From the NCBI GenBank assembly GCA_025642075.2, contig JAODUO010001380.1, positions 31,001-95,000 of the forward strand: a stretch of 64,000 nt of DNA, written 5' to 3'. Shown in pieces: positions 34,902-41,285 of this stretch (positions are counted from its first letter, which is position 1; each line of letters starts with the position of its first letter). Made by a program: the position numbers and the translations under genes. A model generated the notes under the pieces. That model worked only from the letters and a program-made list of their open reading frames with translations. It was not told the DNA's origin and did no database searches. The stretch comes from Ridgeia piscesae. Its lineage: Eukaryota > Annelida > Polychaeta > Sabellida > Siboglinidae.

Positions 34902-37203
34902 TAATCAAATGAGTGTAAGTTACATTAAATAAAATTTAGTAGATATTAAGACCAAAATAAAGTGGAAAAAAAATCAAACGTCAATTTAAAGCATGTATGA
35001 GTAACGCAAACTATTAACTCATGTCTGGCTGGATAGGTTCGAGAAGAGAACACATGATGTAGAAGTGTGGTTAATGCATGAAACGTTTGAGAGCCATGGT
35101 GTGTTGGTTGCTAGGAACATGCCTGACGTGGATGCTCTCATGGAGGAATGGCCGCCTGAGTTCGAGGAACTACTCAAGGAGGTTTGTTCTTTCATTTATC
35201 TCGTCACTACAATGCAAATAACTGCAATAATTATGTATAAAAAACGAAATACATTTTACCTAATTTTCACTGCACATTTTTCAACTTGCTTGTTGTATGT
35301 TTGGATGGGAATCTTGTCCTGGTTAAGTCATATTAAGCTAGGTTACGTCGTCTCTCCCAATTTAATTTTCCAGAGTCTCCAGCAGTCTTCTCTCTTTGCA
35401 AGCTAGTGACCATGGTCAGATGAAGACAGCTCTCTGTAGTTGTGTTACATTGCATCTACATGAACTAAATACTTTGTTTGAGTTGAGATATTCAGTGCAT
35501 AAGTCATTCTATACACACACAGTTAAATACATTGGTTTTTTTCAAGTCTTGTGATGTGATATTTAATTCTTCCTGTAGGTGTCACTACCAGCAGCCGACC
35601 TTGACTGTTCATTGACTGATTACGTTGACATAATATGTGGTAAGTTCCATGCGTAATCTCTCCTCTCAAAACTATATTTTAGTGATATGATATATAAACC
35701 AGCAGAAAGGATTGTCCCAGAATTGTCTGGGCACATAAGGGTGTGTTTCATACGTGCATGTGGATTTTGTTGCTGCCTGCAACCGCTAGGCCTTAACAAA
35801 AGTGGTGGAAAAATATCCTGTATTTGTGCCAATAATTAACTATCCACCTTTAACATATTTTTGGTAGTATTATGAACAGAATGTTACAAAAATTAAGACC
35901 AAATGACCATAGAACGGTAGAGCTTCGGACTCTCGACTAAGAGGACCAGGGTTCAAATCCTGTGTGATAAAACCTTTGGCAAGTTTTATCACTCTACATT
36001 GCTCCAGTTCACTCAGCTGTATAAATGAGTACCTGACTAGAGACAAGTGGTGGATATGTGTATGAGCAGCCTTCGCGCATTAATTGTAGCATATGGCTGG
36101 ATGCTTCCCAGAGAAGTTGAGATGGTGTTTGATTGAACAGATCTGCCAGGGAAGTAAAACATAATTTAATAAATTATTCAAAACCGATGAACTTGTAGTT
36201 ATTTCCCTCATGGCCACTGATGACAGAAGTGTGTGTGTGTGTTTGTTTCAGCTCTGTTGGACATTCCCATCTACAAGTCAAAAGTGCAGTCCCTCCACCT
36301 TCTCTTCACCGTCTACTCAGAGTTCAAGAACTCACAGGTAGGTGGCGCCAATGTCTAGTGTCTTCAAAGCATACAGTGCTGACACCTAGGTCCATAAATG
36401 TCTTTGGTAATCTGATTGTAAGTTGTCAAGTATTGGCCTGATTTAAAAAAAATCAGAATATTTAAGAGTGTTTTTGTGCAGGAAATTGTTCATAAAATGT
36501 TATTTTCTGCATGCTTTCTTTAATACAAAATACTGCTTTCCTGAACTCACCGAATTGTGATATATTATCGTCTGTCCTTTTGATTTATTGGATGTTTAAG
36601 AAGCGTTGGTGGATTTGGAGGTTATGTTCATAACAACCTTCAACAAGATCAAATATTTAGTATTTTCATTTATAACAAACCTGTAATTCATGAAGCTATG
36701 ACATTTAACAGTTTGTTTAATTAACACTTTATGTTAATTGGATTTATATACCAGATTTATAAATGCACTAAGGGTCCTGTAACCCTGTCACAGATTGTGG
36801 GAAAGTTAAACATCAAAGGGTGTTGCGGTTAACTCTGCTTGCCCCAGAGTTATTGTCAATCAATTTTGTTTTGAATCCAGATATTTTCCATACCATTTGA
36901 AATTATTGCAGGCAAAATCTTTTCAACTTGCCAACATTGTTCTGAATTTAATAAAGTAACTAAACACAAATTGGCAGCAGTAAGCCTTCAACATGCATGT
37001 TGTAGTCATAAGAACGTAATACTAAATGAAATTATAAATTGTAGGAGCCGGCACCTGTATGATAACGAATCGTGTAAAATACATTTGATGTATTCTGTAT
37101 GTTTTTATTGCAGCATTTCCGTTCCCTGGCTGAGGGTCATAAACTGGACAATGCCCTGAAGGGAGGGCGGTCAGCCAACGACCCTGACCAGCTGATACTC
37201 TAG
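16510..37203 (+). CDS. IFT46: Intraflagellar transport protein 46 (14 inferred coding exons, 463 aa)
   Basis: IFT46 is a core subunit of the IFT-B complex in cilia; in Chlamydomonas its N-terminal part binds the dynein-arm adaptor ODA16. Coding exons: 16510-16542, 18703-18783, 20143-20232, 21084-21225, 25501-25700, 26254-26378, 31489-31563, 33043-33136, 33712-33846, 34447-34559, 35115-35181, 35579-35639, 36252-36337, 37114-37203. All junctions are GT-AG, phases agree, and the total is 1392 bp ending in TAG. From exon 7 on, the protein matches vertebrate IFT46 closely: AYDPAEYEHLP, KPFIPDFIPAVGDIDAFLK, KQSDPTVL, NWIESISELHR, EFEELL, VYSEFKNSQHF. The usual acidic run (exon 6) precedes it. The N-terminal half (exons 1-5) is longer than the roughly 300-residue human protein and less certain. 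Exons 2 and 3 may be alternative cassettes. Confidence 0.93.
16740..17530. repeat. Dispersed repeat interrupted by a MITE
   Basis: Segments 16740-16877 and 17430-17520 resemble, in the same order, 46382-46500 and 46505-46590 (shared TAGTCTGTAT, CAGTCTTTTTC, TTTACGCCAA, GTCCTCAG and TTCTTTTAC). The second copy lacks the 471-bp inverted-repeat element at 16956-17426, so it shows the approximate empty site. The repeat family is not recognised. Confidence 0.6.
16956..17426. mobile_element. MITE with 36-bp terminal inverted repeats
   Basis: The left arm 16956-16991 begins GACTTCGATTGAGCTACTCG. The right arm 17391-17426 is its reverse complement at 33 of 36 positions. The 471 bp between the ends have no coding capacity. 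A perfect CRE palindrome TGACGTCA lies inside at 17268-17275. No clear target duplication was found. It sits in IFT46 intron 1. Confidence 0.75.
17531..18702. other. IFT46 intron 1, remaining sequence
   Basis: Non-coding and AT-rich, with a (TAT)n stretch at 17825-17844. No other feature was recognised. Confidence 0.6.
18703..18783 (+). CDS. IFT46: IFT46 exon 2, first NQPYDESLDV exon
   Basis: The acceptor TTTTCAG|GGC and donor CCCAGG|GTATTG bound 27 codons in phase 0-0. The product includes HQNQPYDESLDVPDAES and ends TPSPR. Exon 3 ends at the matching point (TPTPR|GTG), which supports this donor over a later one at about 18801. The 0-0 phase means it can be skipped without shifting frame. 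Confidence 0.65.
18784..20142. other. IFT46 intron 2
   Basis: Non-coding. Three 42-46-bp tandem units (GGAACTATACTTGTA...CTGCAGATTAGC) lie at 19964-20091, just before exon 3. No gene was seen on either strand. Confidence 0.65.
19964..20091. repeat. Three-copy tandem repeat, 42-46 bp
   Basis: Three units share AACTATACTTGTA and GCTGCAGATTAGC and differ by a few bases. They lie about 50 bp upstream of IFT46 exon 3. Confidence 0.85.
20143..20232 (+). CDS. IFT46: IFT46 exon 3, second NQPYDESLDV exon
   Basis: The acceptor TTGTTGCAG|GCC and donor CCCCGG|GTGCCC bound 30 codons in phase 0-0. It encodes VYNNQPYDESLDVGDTEEVA and ends LYTPTPR. It is clearly related to exons 2 and 4 and can be skipped without a frame change. 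Confidence 0.7.
20233..21083. other. IFT46 intron 3 with degenerate tandem repeat
   Basis: From about 20394 to 20600 a loose repeat of about 30 bp is visible, built on GGTGGTAT..GGTATTAGTGT. The rest has no recognised feature. Confidence 0.5.
21084..21225 (+). CDS. IFT46: IFT46 exon 4, third NQPYDESLDV exon
   Basis: The acceptor GTTGCAG|GCA and donor GCTGCAG|GTAGTG bound 142 bp, phase 0 in and phase 1 out. It encodes VYHNQPYDESLDVPDSEDVA followed by a Ser/Pro/Ala-rich tail ending ARKAA. Unlike exons 2 and 3, it is needed to reach the phase of exon 5. Confidence 0.75.
21479..21672. mobile_element. Hairpin MITE, 194 bp, TTA target duplication
   Basis: About 80 bp at each end are imperfect inverted repeats: TGTTGTAAGAAAT with ATTTCTTACAACA, then ATCTTTGTGAAACAT, CATCAGCT and TTGGTCAC blocks. 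TTA flanks both sides (21476-21478 and 21673-21675). A three-base TNA duplication fits the PIF/Harbinger type, though no transposase is present to confirm it. Confidence 0.75.
21748..22277. repeat. 30-bp minisatellite, 17 and two-thirds units, almost perfect
   Basis: The unit ATGCAATGGTGACAGCAGAC plus ATAATTTTAT repeats with only two single-base changes (near 22176 and 22228) before the last partial unit. The 30-bp period leaves open frames on both strands (MVTADIILYA on +, MSAVTIAYKI on -), but it lies inside an intron. Confidence 0.97.
23472..23803. repeat. AT-rich foldback with three copies of one arm
   Basis: The arm 23472-23539 is the reverse complement of 23737-23803 over about 65 bp. 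A shorter copy at 23600-23653, in the orientation of the third arm, carries the shared CATAGTTTATTGTAAATAAA and GACTTTGGCATGGG. Long (TA)n runs separate the arms. Confidence 0.85.
25501..25700 (+). CDS. IFT46: IFT46 exon 5, Gly/Pro-rich
   Basis: The 200 bp run from GACAG|ACC to AAG|GTAAGG, phase 1 in and phase 0 out. It encodes an Arg-rich start, then MSNQSDDEFETGDAGG, then a Gly/Pro/Ala-rich linker ending QIPPGK. The internal ATG at 25542 has A at -3, and MSNQSDDEFE resembles the start of human IFT46 (MADNSSDE). A shorter isoform beginning here is possible. Confidence 0.8.
25701..26253. other. IFT46 intron 5
   Basis: Non-coding, AT-rich, no recognised feature. It ends TCAACTCTAG. Confidence 0.7.
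26254..26378 (+). CDS. IFT46: IFT46 exon 6, acidic run
   Basis: It has 41 codons plus two bases. It starts KHPSQPTKLYAN and continues as an Asp/Glu run (DDEDEDASDSSDEDDEDD...) to NAQTVEG, the conserved acidic segment just before the IFT46 core. The donor GAAGG|GTAAGTGAG is also the first copy of the 47-bp array that follows. Confidence 0.92.
26379..31045. repeat. 47-bp minisatellite of donor-like units, about 100 copies
   Basis: The array fills IFT46 intron 6 directly from the donor. The typical unit is GTAAGTGAGTGTCGAGGTGG, then AGTGCTGTTGTTGTCTGCTG, then TTGGAGG. Most units thus contain GG|GTAAGTGAG, the same as the real exon 6 donor. Some have GATAAGTG, GGTGAATG or GGTGAGTG instead, and short units (about 26-30 bp) occur near 26500-26700 and 28390-28430. 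The minus strand has no stops in any frame across most of it, giving spurious open frames up to 1087 codons. Confidence 0.97.
31046..31488. other. IFT46 intron 6, end
   Basis: Non-coding AT-rich sequence, ending with the acceptor TTTATTTTCAG at 31478-31488. Confidence 0.75.
31489..31563 (+). CDS. IFT46: IFT46 exon 7
   Basis: It encodes AYDPAEYEHLPAS and EIKELFQYIT, the first block of the conserved core and nearly the same as in vertebrate IFT46. Donor CAG|GTAAGT. Confidence 0.95.
31564..33042. other. IFT46 intron 7
   Basis: Contains a CR1/L2-like LINE fragment on the minus strand (31956-32535). The remainder has no recognised feature. Confidence 0.75.
31956..32535 (-). pseudogene. CR1/L2-like LINE reverse transcriptase fragment
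   Basis: The minus-strand translation gives, in order, SVFGPILFLLYI, FADDTKLFRRIKSDADRQ, YKCLHTGHG, LLYKTIVRP.LEYGIQA, KDIDMLESVQRRATN and RECGLTTRETKRLRGDQIEV. These are the catalytic FADD region and the C-terminal domain of a CR1/L2-group reverse transcriptase. Stops and frameshifts are frequent. It lies antisense to IFT46 within intron 7. Confidence 0.85.
33043..33136 (+). CDS. IFT46: IFT46 exon 8
   Basis: It encodes YTPQTIELETKLKPFIPDF and IPAVGDIDAFLK, the most conserved stretch of the family. Acceptor GTTGCAG, donor AAG|GTGACC, phase 0 out. Confidence 0.96.
33137..33711. other. IFT46 intron 8
   Basis: Non-coding. The segment 33600-33680 ends with GGGCACTATATAAATGTTCA and a short ATTATTA run, like the 3' tail of a SINE or LINE. 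No body was recognised. Confidence 0.5.
33712..33846 (+). CDS. IFT46: IFT46 exon 9
   Basis: It has 45 codons, phase 0-0: VSRPDNKPEMLGLTLLDEP, then KQSDPTVLDLQLRALSKQTN. The donor GTT|GTACGT is the less common GTAC type. Confidence 0.95.
33847..34446. other. IFT46 intron 9
   Basis: Non-coding, no recognised repeat. It ends GGTATCCACAG. Confidence 0.7.
34447..34559 (+). CDS. IFT46: IFT46 exon 10
   Basis: It encodes SVRSIPGAERNPKSIENW, ESISELHRTKPPPNVHYT and ends AA|GTAGGT. A donor three bases later would create an in-frame TAG, so this one is required. Confidence 0.95.
34560..35114. other. IFT46 intron 10 with CA/CACG microsatellite
   Basis: A (CA)n tract with CAGACA, CACG and CACC interruptions fills 34717-34898. 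The last 78 bases (35037-35114) are an open, in-frame extension of exon 11 preceded by a second AG. Confidence 0.8.
35115..35181 (+). CDS. IFT46: IFT46 exon 11
   Basis: It encodes NMPDVDALMEEWPPEFEELL and ends GAG|GTTTGT. The acceptor TTGCTAG at 35114 joins HYTK to NMPDVD exactly as the vertebrate protein reads (HYTR-PMPDID). An upstream in-frame AG at 35036 would add 26 residues. Confidence 0.9.
35182..35578. other. IFT46 intron 11
   Basis: Non-coding, no recognised feature. It ends TTCTTCCTGTAG. Confidence 0.75.
35579..35639 (+). CDS. IFT46: IFT46 exon 12
   Basis: It encodes VSLPAADLDCSLTDYVDIIC plus one base. Donor G|GTAAGT. Confidence 0.95.
35640..36251. other. IFT46 intron 12, mostly SINE
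   Basis: A tRNA-derived SINE occupies about 35901-36175. A short GT run precedes the acceptor TTTGTTTCAG. Confidence 0.75.
35901..36175 (+). mobile_element. tRNA-derived SINE
   Basis: A polymerase III A-box-like TAGAACGGTAGAGC (about 35910) and a B box GGTTCAAATCC (35950-35960) lie at tRNA spacing. They are followed by a central block with CAGCTGTATAAATGAGTACC, then a 3' part ending CTGCCAGGGAAGTAAAACA. The central block resembles conserved core domains shared by SINE families of several phyla, but I cannot name the family. A second, diverged relative lies at about 62690-63105. Confidence 0.75.
36252..36337 (+). CDS. IFT46: IFT46 exon 13
   Basis: It encodes LLDIPIYKSKVQSLHLLFTV and YSEFKNSQ, conserved in the family. 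Donor CAG|GTAGGT. Confidence 0.95.
36338..37113. other. IFT46 intron 13
   Basis: Non-coding, no recognised repeat. It ends TTTTTATTGCAG. Confidence 0.75.
37114..37203 (+). CDS. IFT46: IFT46 exon 14 and stop
   Basis: It encodes HFRSLAEGHKLDNALKGGRS, then a short lineage-variable tail DPDQLIL and TAG. Human IFT46 also diverges after the FKALAEG block. Confidence 0.94.
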   Translation, partial: HFRSLAEGHKLDNALKGGRSANDPDQLIL

Positions 37204-37620
37204 AATGACCAGTCAACAGTGCCACTTCCCAAAGTCCGTTTGGGTCTCACTTCACACGGATCATTCACATCACCAGGAAATTTATCCATAGGTTTTTATA
37301 AATTTCTCGGAAAATATACAAGTTATATGTCGACTATTCGTTCAAATATAACTCATTGAATTCCGTATATGGATATTTGTCAGAATATTACCAACATTTC
37401 GTGATCCCTGTGGAAGTGTGTTACTACCTACAGTACCTGTGTCAAACACTGGATGTTTACAGCATTCATTTAATTCGGTGTACTGGCCAGTTGACAACTA
37501 TTCCGTCCATATTTATTCTTTATTGCTAAGTCCTTGTATTTTTATATTTGAATATGTTAGATTTAGCTCGTTCTGCATTCCTGTAATATTGTATATGTTG
37601 TCACTCTTTAGGAGTATGAA

Positions 37621-37626
37621 ATTAAA
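37621..37626 (+). terminator. Probable IFT46 polyadenylation signal
   Basis: ATTAAA lies 418 bp after the stop codon and is followed about 20 bases later by a GT/T-rich stretch (GGGGTTTTTTCTGTTG), the expected downstream element. No AATAAA occurs earlier in the 3' UTR. Confidence 0.5.
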
Positions 37627-37639
37627 CTTGCGCAACGTC

Positions 37640-38947
37640 ACTGGGGTTTTTTCTGTTGTCAAAACCCGCAGTTGTAATCAATTACTATTCAACCAATAGA
37701 CCTAATTAGTGTAGTTGCCATGCATACACTAACTTTTTAGTTGGATCTGTCTAATTCACCTCAGACGTCCACTTGTCTATTTCTTGCTTCTTTCACGTTC
37801 TCAGACCAGCTAGCTGTTACATGATGCACTACATTTATTGTTTGCTACACACAGAATATCTAGAATATGATCGAGATAAGGAAGCATGCATGGGTATTTG
37901 GTTTAGGACTCACTAAATTATGTGTGTGGTGTACACACACATAATTTAGTGTTGGCATGAAAGACGTCAACTCTAATTCAACCTCGTGTATTGGTCGTAC
38001 GTTTAACGCTTCTTACACCAACATCCCATTGCTGGATGCTGCCCGTGTTCACGTACCATTGAAACAAAGCAATAGAGAATATTTTCAATAGAGAACAGGG
38101 TCACACTGAATGTTTGTTAACAAATTAAATGGATTTTTTTTAAATTAATTTGATATACTATTGTTATAACCTTTTTTTATTATATTAAATAATGTCTTAT
38201 TAATGTGATTTATTATAATTGTATATATATATATATATATATATATTTTAATATGTATTTATTTTCTTATTACTATTATGATTTTATTAGTAATATCGTA
38301 AACTATTCATTTTATCTAAAGCTTTATTGTATGTATGTATGTATATAATGGTATATATGTAGAGTGTTGGGTGATGGCCCATTAAACAACCGCAGTAATA
38401 AGCGATGGCAGGTGCCATGAACTCTGAAGCCCTGTGGTCGGGCTTAATATGAATAGCTTCGTTGTTCGTGTCAAATGTGTATAAACCCACGGCCGTACCC
38501 ATTCACGGGTGAATGAGGGTTTGAAGAAGGAACAGTGTAGGAATGTGTGGGAAGACGACTGCAGGTCCATTTGTTTTTGCCATTTCTTTCAGTATACGGT
38601 CTATAAGCAATAAGGTAAATGGTATATAACAGGGACGACGAAGCCAATATATTATTATAAAGGGCCCCAGTTGTGTTGTTTTCTATAATCGGAAGTGTTT
38701 ATTAGAACTACATGTAAAACAACGGCACGCCTATAAATAATGTTTAAGCTAGAAACGCCGCGGTGGGGCGACACTGTACTTCAATTGACACAATCTACCC
38801 GAAAGAGGGCGACGTTGATTTAATGAGTTGCAAGCCCACGGTGGTATTTAGTTTGAGATGGGATGCCTGTTTCAGTGATGAAGTTTAGAACCATTCATGA
38901 TTCTATCATCTTTTTTATCATTCAATTTGACTTACTTTCATAAGAAA
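37640..38947. other. Intergenic sequence downstream of IFT46
   Basis: No gene was seen. It contains a perfect 18-bp hairpin (37911-37951), a (TA)n tract (38222-38247) and AT-rich sequence. Confidence 0.6.
37911..37951. repeat. Perfect 18-bp inverted repeat, 5-base loop
   Basis: The arms CACTAAATTATGTGTGTG (37911-37928) and CACACACATAATTTAGTG (37934-37951) are exact complements around GTGTA. Confidence 0.95.
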
Positions 38948-38970
38948 CACGCACGCACGCACGCACGCAC

Positions 38971-39006
<36 letters not shown>
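38948..39006. repeat. CGCA/CA microsatellite
   Basis: A (CGCA)n run passes into (CA)n and directly abuts the left end of the MITE at 39007. Confidence 0.9.
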
Positions 39007-39217
39007 CCTTATAAAAAAGAGCCACTGAATACCATTCCGTATCATTCAGTACCATTGGACCATTCAATGACATTTCAGTAGGACTCAGTGGTACTCTCAG
39101 TGCTAATTTAAAATACCATTTAAACGGTACAAAGAATCCAAAATACCATTCAAATACCTTGGCCATAATACCCCTTAGTACCATGCAATGGTATTTGAGT
39201 GGTATTTTTTGTAAGGG
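39007..39217. mobile_element. Short MITE rich in TACCATT motifs, between two CA tracts
   Basis: The left end CCTTATAAAAAAGAGCCACT and the reverse complement of the right end (CCTTACAAAAAATACCACTC) form about 28-bp inverted repeats that continue into AATACCATT. Internal TACCATT and its complement recur many times. The 211 bp have no coding potential. CA/CGCA microsatellites abut both ends. Confidence 0.7.
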
Positions 39218-39295
39218 CATGCACACACACGCACACGCACTCTCACACACGCACACGCACGCACGCACGCACACACACACACACACACACACAGA
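39218..39295. repeat. CA/CGCA microsatellite
   Basis: Alternating (CA)n and (CGCA)n, continuing the tract interrupted by the MITE. Confidence 0.9.
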
Positions 39296-40357
39296 CGGTT
39301 TTAATGTCTACGCTTGCATGGTATATGTATGAATCCAGATGCAACGGCTGCCCTAAGAATGTACCTAGACATCAGAGTGCAGGTCAACGTTTGACAATGT
39401 CGTTGTGACGTATCTTGCCAAACATTAATCCGTTCTCGCCAGGGGCTACAAACACTGACAACGTCGATCGTTGACCCGCGTAATTCTGCAGTTGTGCAAC
39501 ATGCATGTTCGTGTCTCAACTGTTTTTCTGGGCGGTATTAAAAAGTGAGCCTTGTCTGGCGCGAGAGGGCGATTTCCTAAAGGGGTAGTTTTACCGCAGC
39601 GAGTAACTCTATAGCGTGTGGTGTTTTTCCATTTACATCCAGCGTCTGTTAATTTACGTGTCACGTTTGTCTTGATTTATGACGTGCTTGCCGCCGTTTT
39701 TCGTTCCACACGTTTTTCGTTCCAGCACACCCGTCCATTAAGCACGCCATCTGGTTCACCACTGAGAACCGTTTTTTGTTGTTACAAACATCATCTTGTA
39801 TTTGACCTAATAAAACACCAAGCCGCTGCGAGTTAGGGCCTTTTCCGACATTTGTCATGTCACGTTGTGCGGTCGCTGACAAAGATATTAATTATTCTTA
39901 TAAATATATAAGTTGTATGCACATGTGGTTAGAATGGCTCACGTTATAATTATGCTTTCTATTATTGCTCGTTTTACGTTTGGACCCGCCAGAGGGTTTC
40001 CAAATTAGTTCCCGTTACTTCGCTTCAGGGCGCAAAATATACGCCCATCGACACACAAGAAGCACCACCCTAATCTTGTGAGTTTCTCCAAGTGTATTTG
40101 GTGGATCTTTTGTTGTTGACAAAATTCAAATGATTCAGGAGGAAACTCTCTGCTTACATATTTCGCACGCCAACTCGGTCTCGACCACAGGCGCAAATAG
40201 AACACGTTCACTATTTGAATGTCTGGTTTAGTCTATAAGGCAATGATTCATTATCTAACTCTGTGGTTTGAAGGAACGTTTGGAAATTGTTTTCACACAT
40301 TCTGCTTTGCTTAAATATATCTGGGCAGTAGGTCTAAGTATACTTTTTACGATGGAG
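39296..40357. other. Intergenic sequence, no gene seen
   Basis: Short open frames up to 73 codons overlap one another on both strands without protein character. Confidence 0.5.
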
Positions 40358-40650
40358 AGAATAAGGGAGGGAGGAGGAGGAGGGAGGGAGGGAGGGAGGG
40401 AGGGAGGGAGGGAGGGAGGGAGGGAGGGAGGGAGGGAGGGAGGGAGGGAGGGAGGGAGGGAGGAGGAGAGGGAGGGAGGGAGGGAGGGAGGGAGGGAGGG
40501 AGGGACGGACGGACGGACGGACGGACGGACGGACGGACGGACGGACGGACGGACGGACGGACGGACGGACGGACGGACGGACGGACGGACGGAGGGCGGG
40601 CGGGCGGGCGGGCGGGCGGGCGGGACGGACGGACGGACGGAGGGGAGGGA

Positions 40651-40716
<66 letters not shown>
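40358..40716. repeat. Mosaic microsatellite: GGGA, GGAC, GGGC, GGAC, GA blocks
   Basis: About 130 bp of (GGGA)n is followed by about 90 bp of (GGAC)n, a (GGGC)n block near 40592-40624, a short return to (GGAC)n and a (GA)n run of about 60 bp. The strand is nearly free of T. Open frames through it are artefacts. Confidence 0.97.
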
Positions 40717-40719
<3 letters not shown>

Positions 40720-40749
40720 CAAAGGTGTTAGAGATAATTTGAACAACTA

Positions 40750-40975
40750 AAAAAACGGAAATTGACTTTGGCCGGAAACGTGAGTAGAATACGACCGAAC
40801 CAATGGACATCGTGTAACAACATTACGATGGGAGAAGATCTAGAGGAAGACCGGCGAGACGATGGAGAAACGAACTAGACAACTACTTGAAAGGCACCAT
40901 CTGGCAGACAATAGCGCAAGATAGGCATATCTGGAACAGCATACTGAGGCCTTCACCCAACCACGGGACACTTCG
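40750..40975 (+). pseudogene. LINE reverse transcriptase C-terminal fragment
   Basis: The + strand gives NVSRIRPNQWTS, a frameshift near 40815-40835, then RSRGRPARRWRNELDNYLKG and TIWQTIAQDRHIWNS. The GRPxxRWxxEL...AQDRxxW pattern is typical of the C-terminus of RTE-type and related non-LTR elements. The clade is inferred. Confidence 0.7.
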
Positions 40976-41285
40976 GGTTACACTTTCACACTCGGTAATT
41001 GGGGGTTGGTGCCCCCCAGTCACAGTTTCACATTCAATAATATTAATCGGGTGTTAATACCCGAGTCACACTTTCACACTCGGTAATTGTAATTGGATAA
41101 TATAATACCACAATCACACTGGCAACACTCTATTGTATAAAAGCGGTCGCTATCCCTGCTACACTTCCACTATCGTATAAGCGACTGGTTGATGCCACGG
41201 TCACACTTTTACGGATCACTCTCTTGAAAAGTACAGTTGACCATGCCTGCAGTTGACCAATCTTCTAGTCACACTCCTATTGAAG
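40975..41285. repeat. Degenerate ~45-bp tandem repeat after the LINE fragment
   Basis: Six to seven diverged units each begin near TCACACTTTCACACTCGGTA and carry a GGTNTTNATNCCCG-like centre. They follow the reverse transcriptase fragment directly and may be its 3' untranslated tail. Confidence 0.6.

Noticed and set aside
34655..34932. Open frames in Cys/Val or His/Thr repeats
   Set aside because: They are translations of a CA/CACG microsatellite within IFT46 intron 10. The same applies to frames at 39199-39408, 40255-40810, 49222-49821, 53078-53427, 58338-58721 and 60183-60788.
35901..35975. Functional tRNA gene
   Set aside because: The A and B boxes are tRNA-like, but the acceptor stem does not close and a long SINE body follows.
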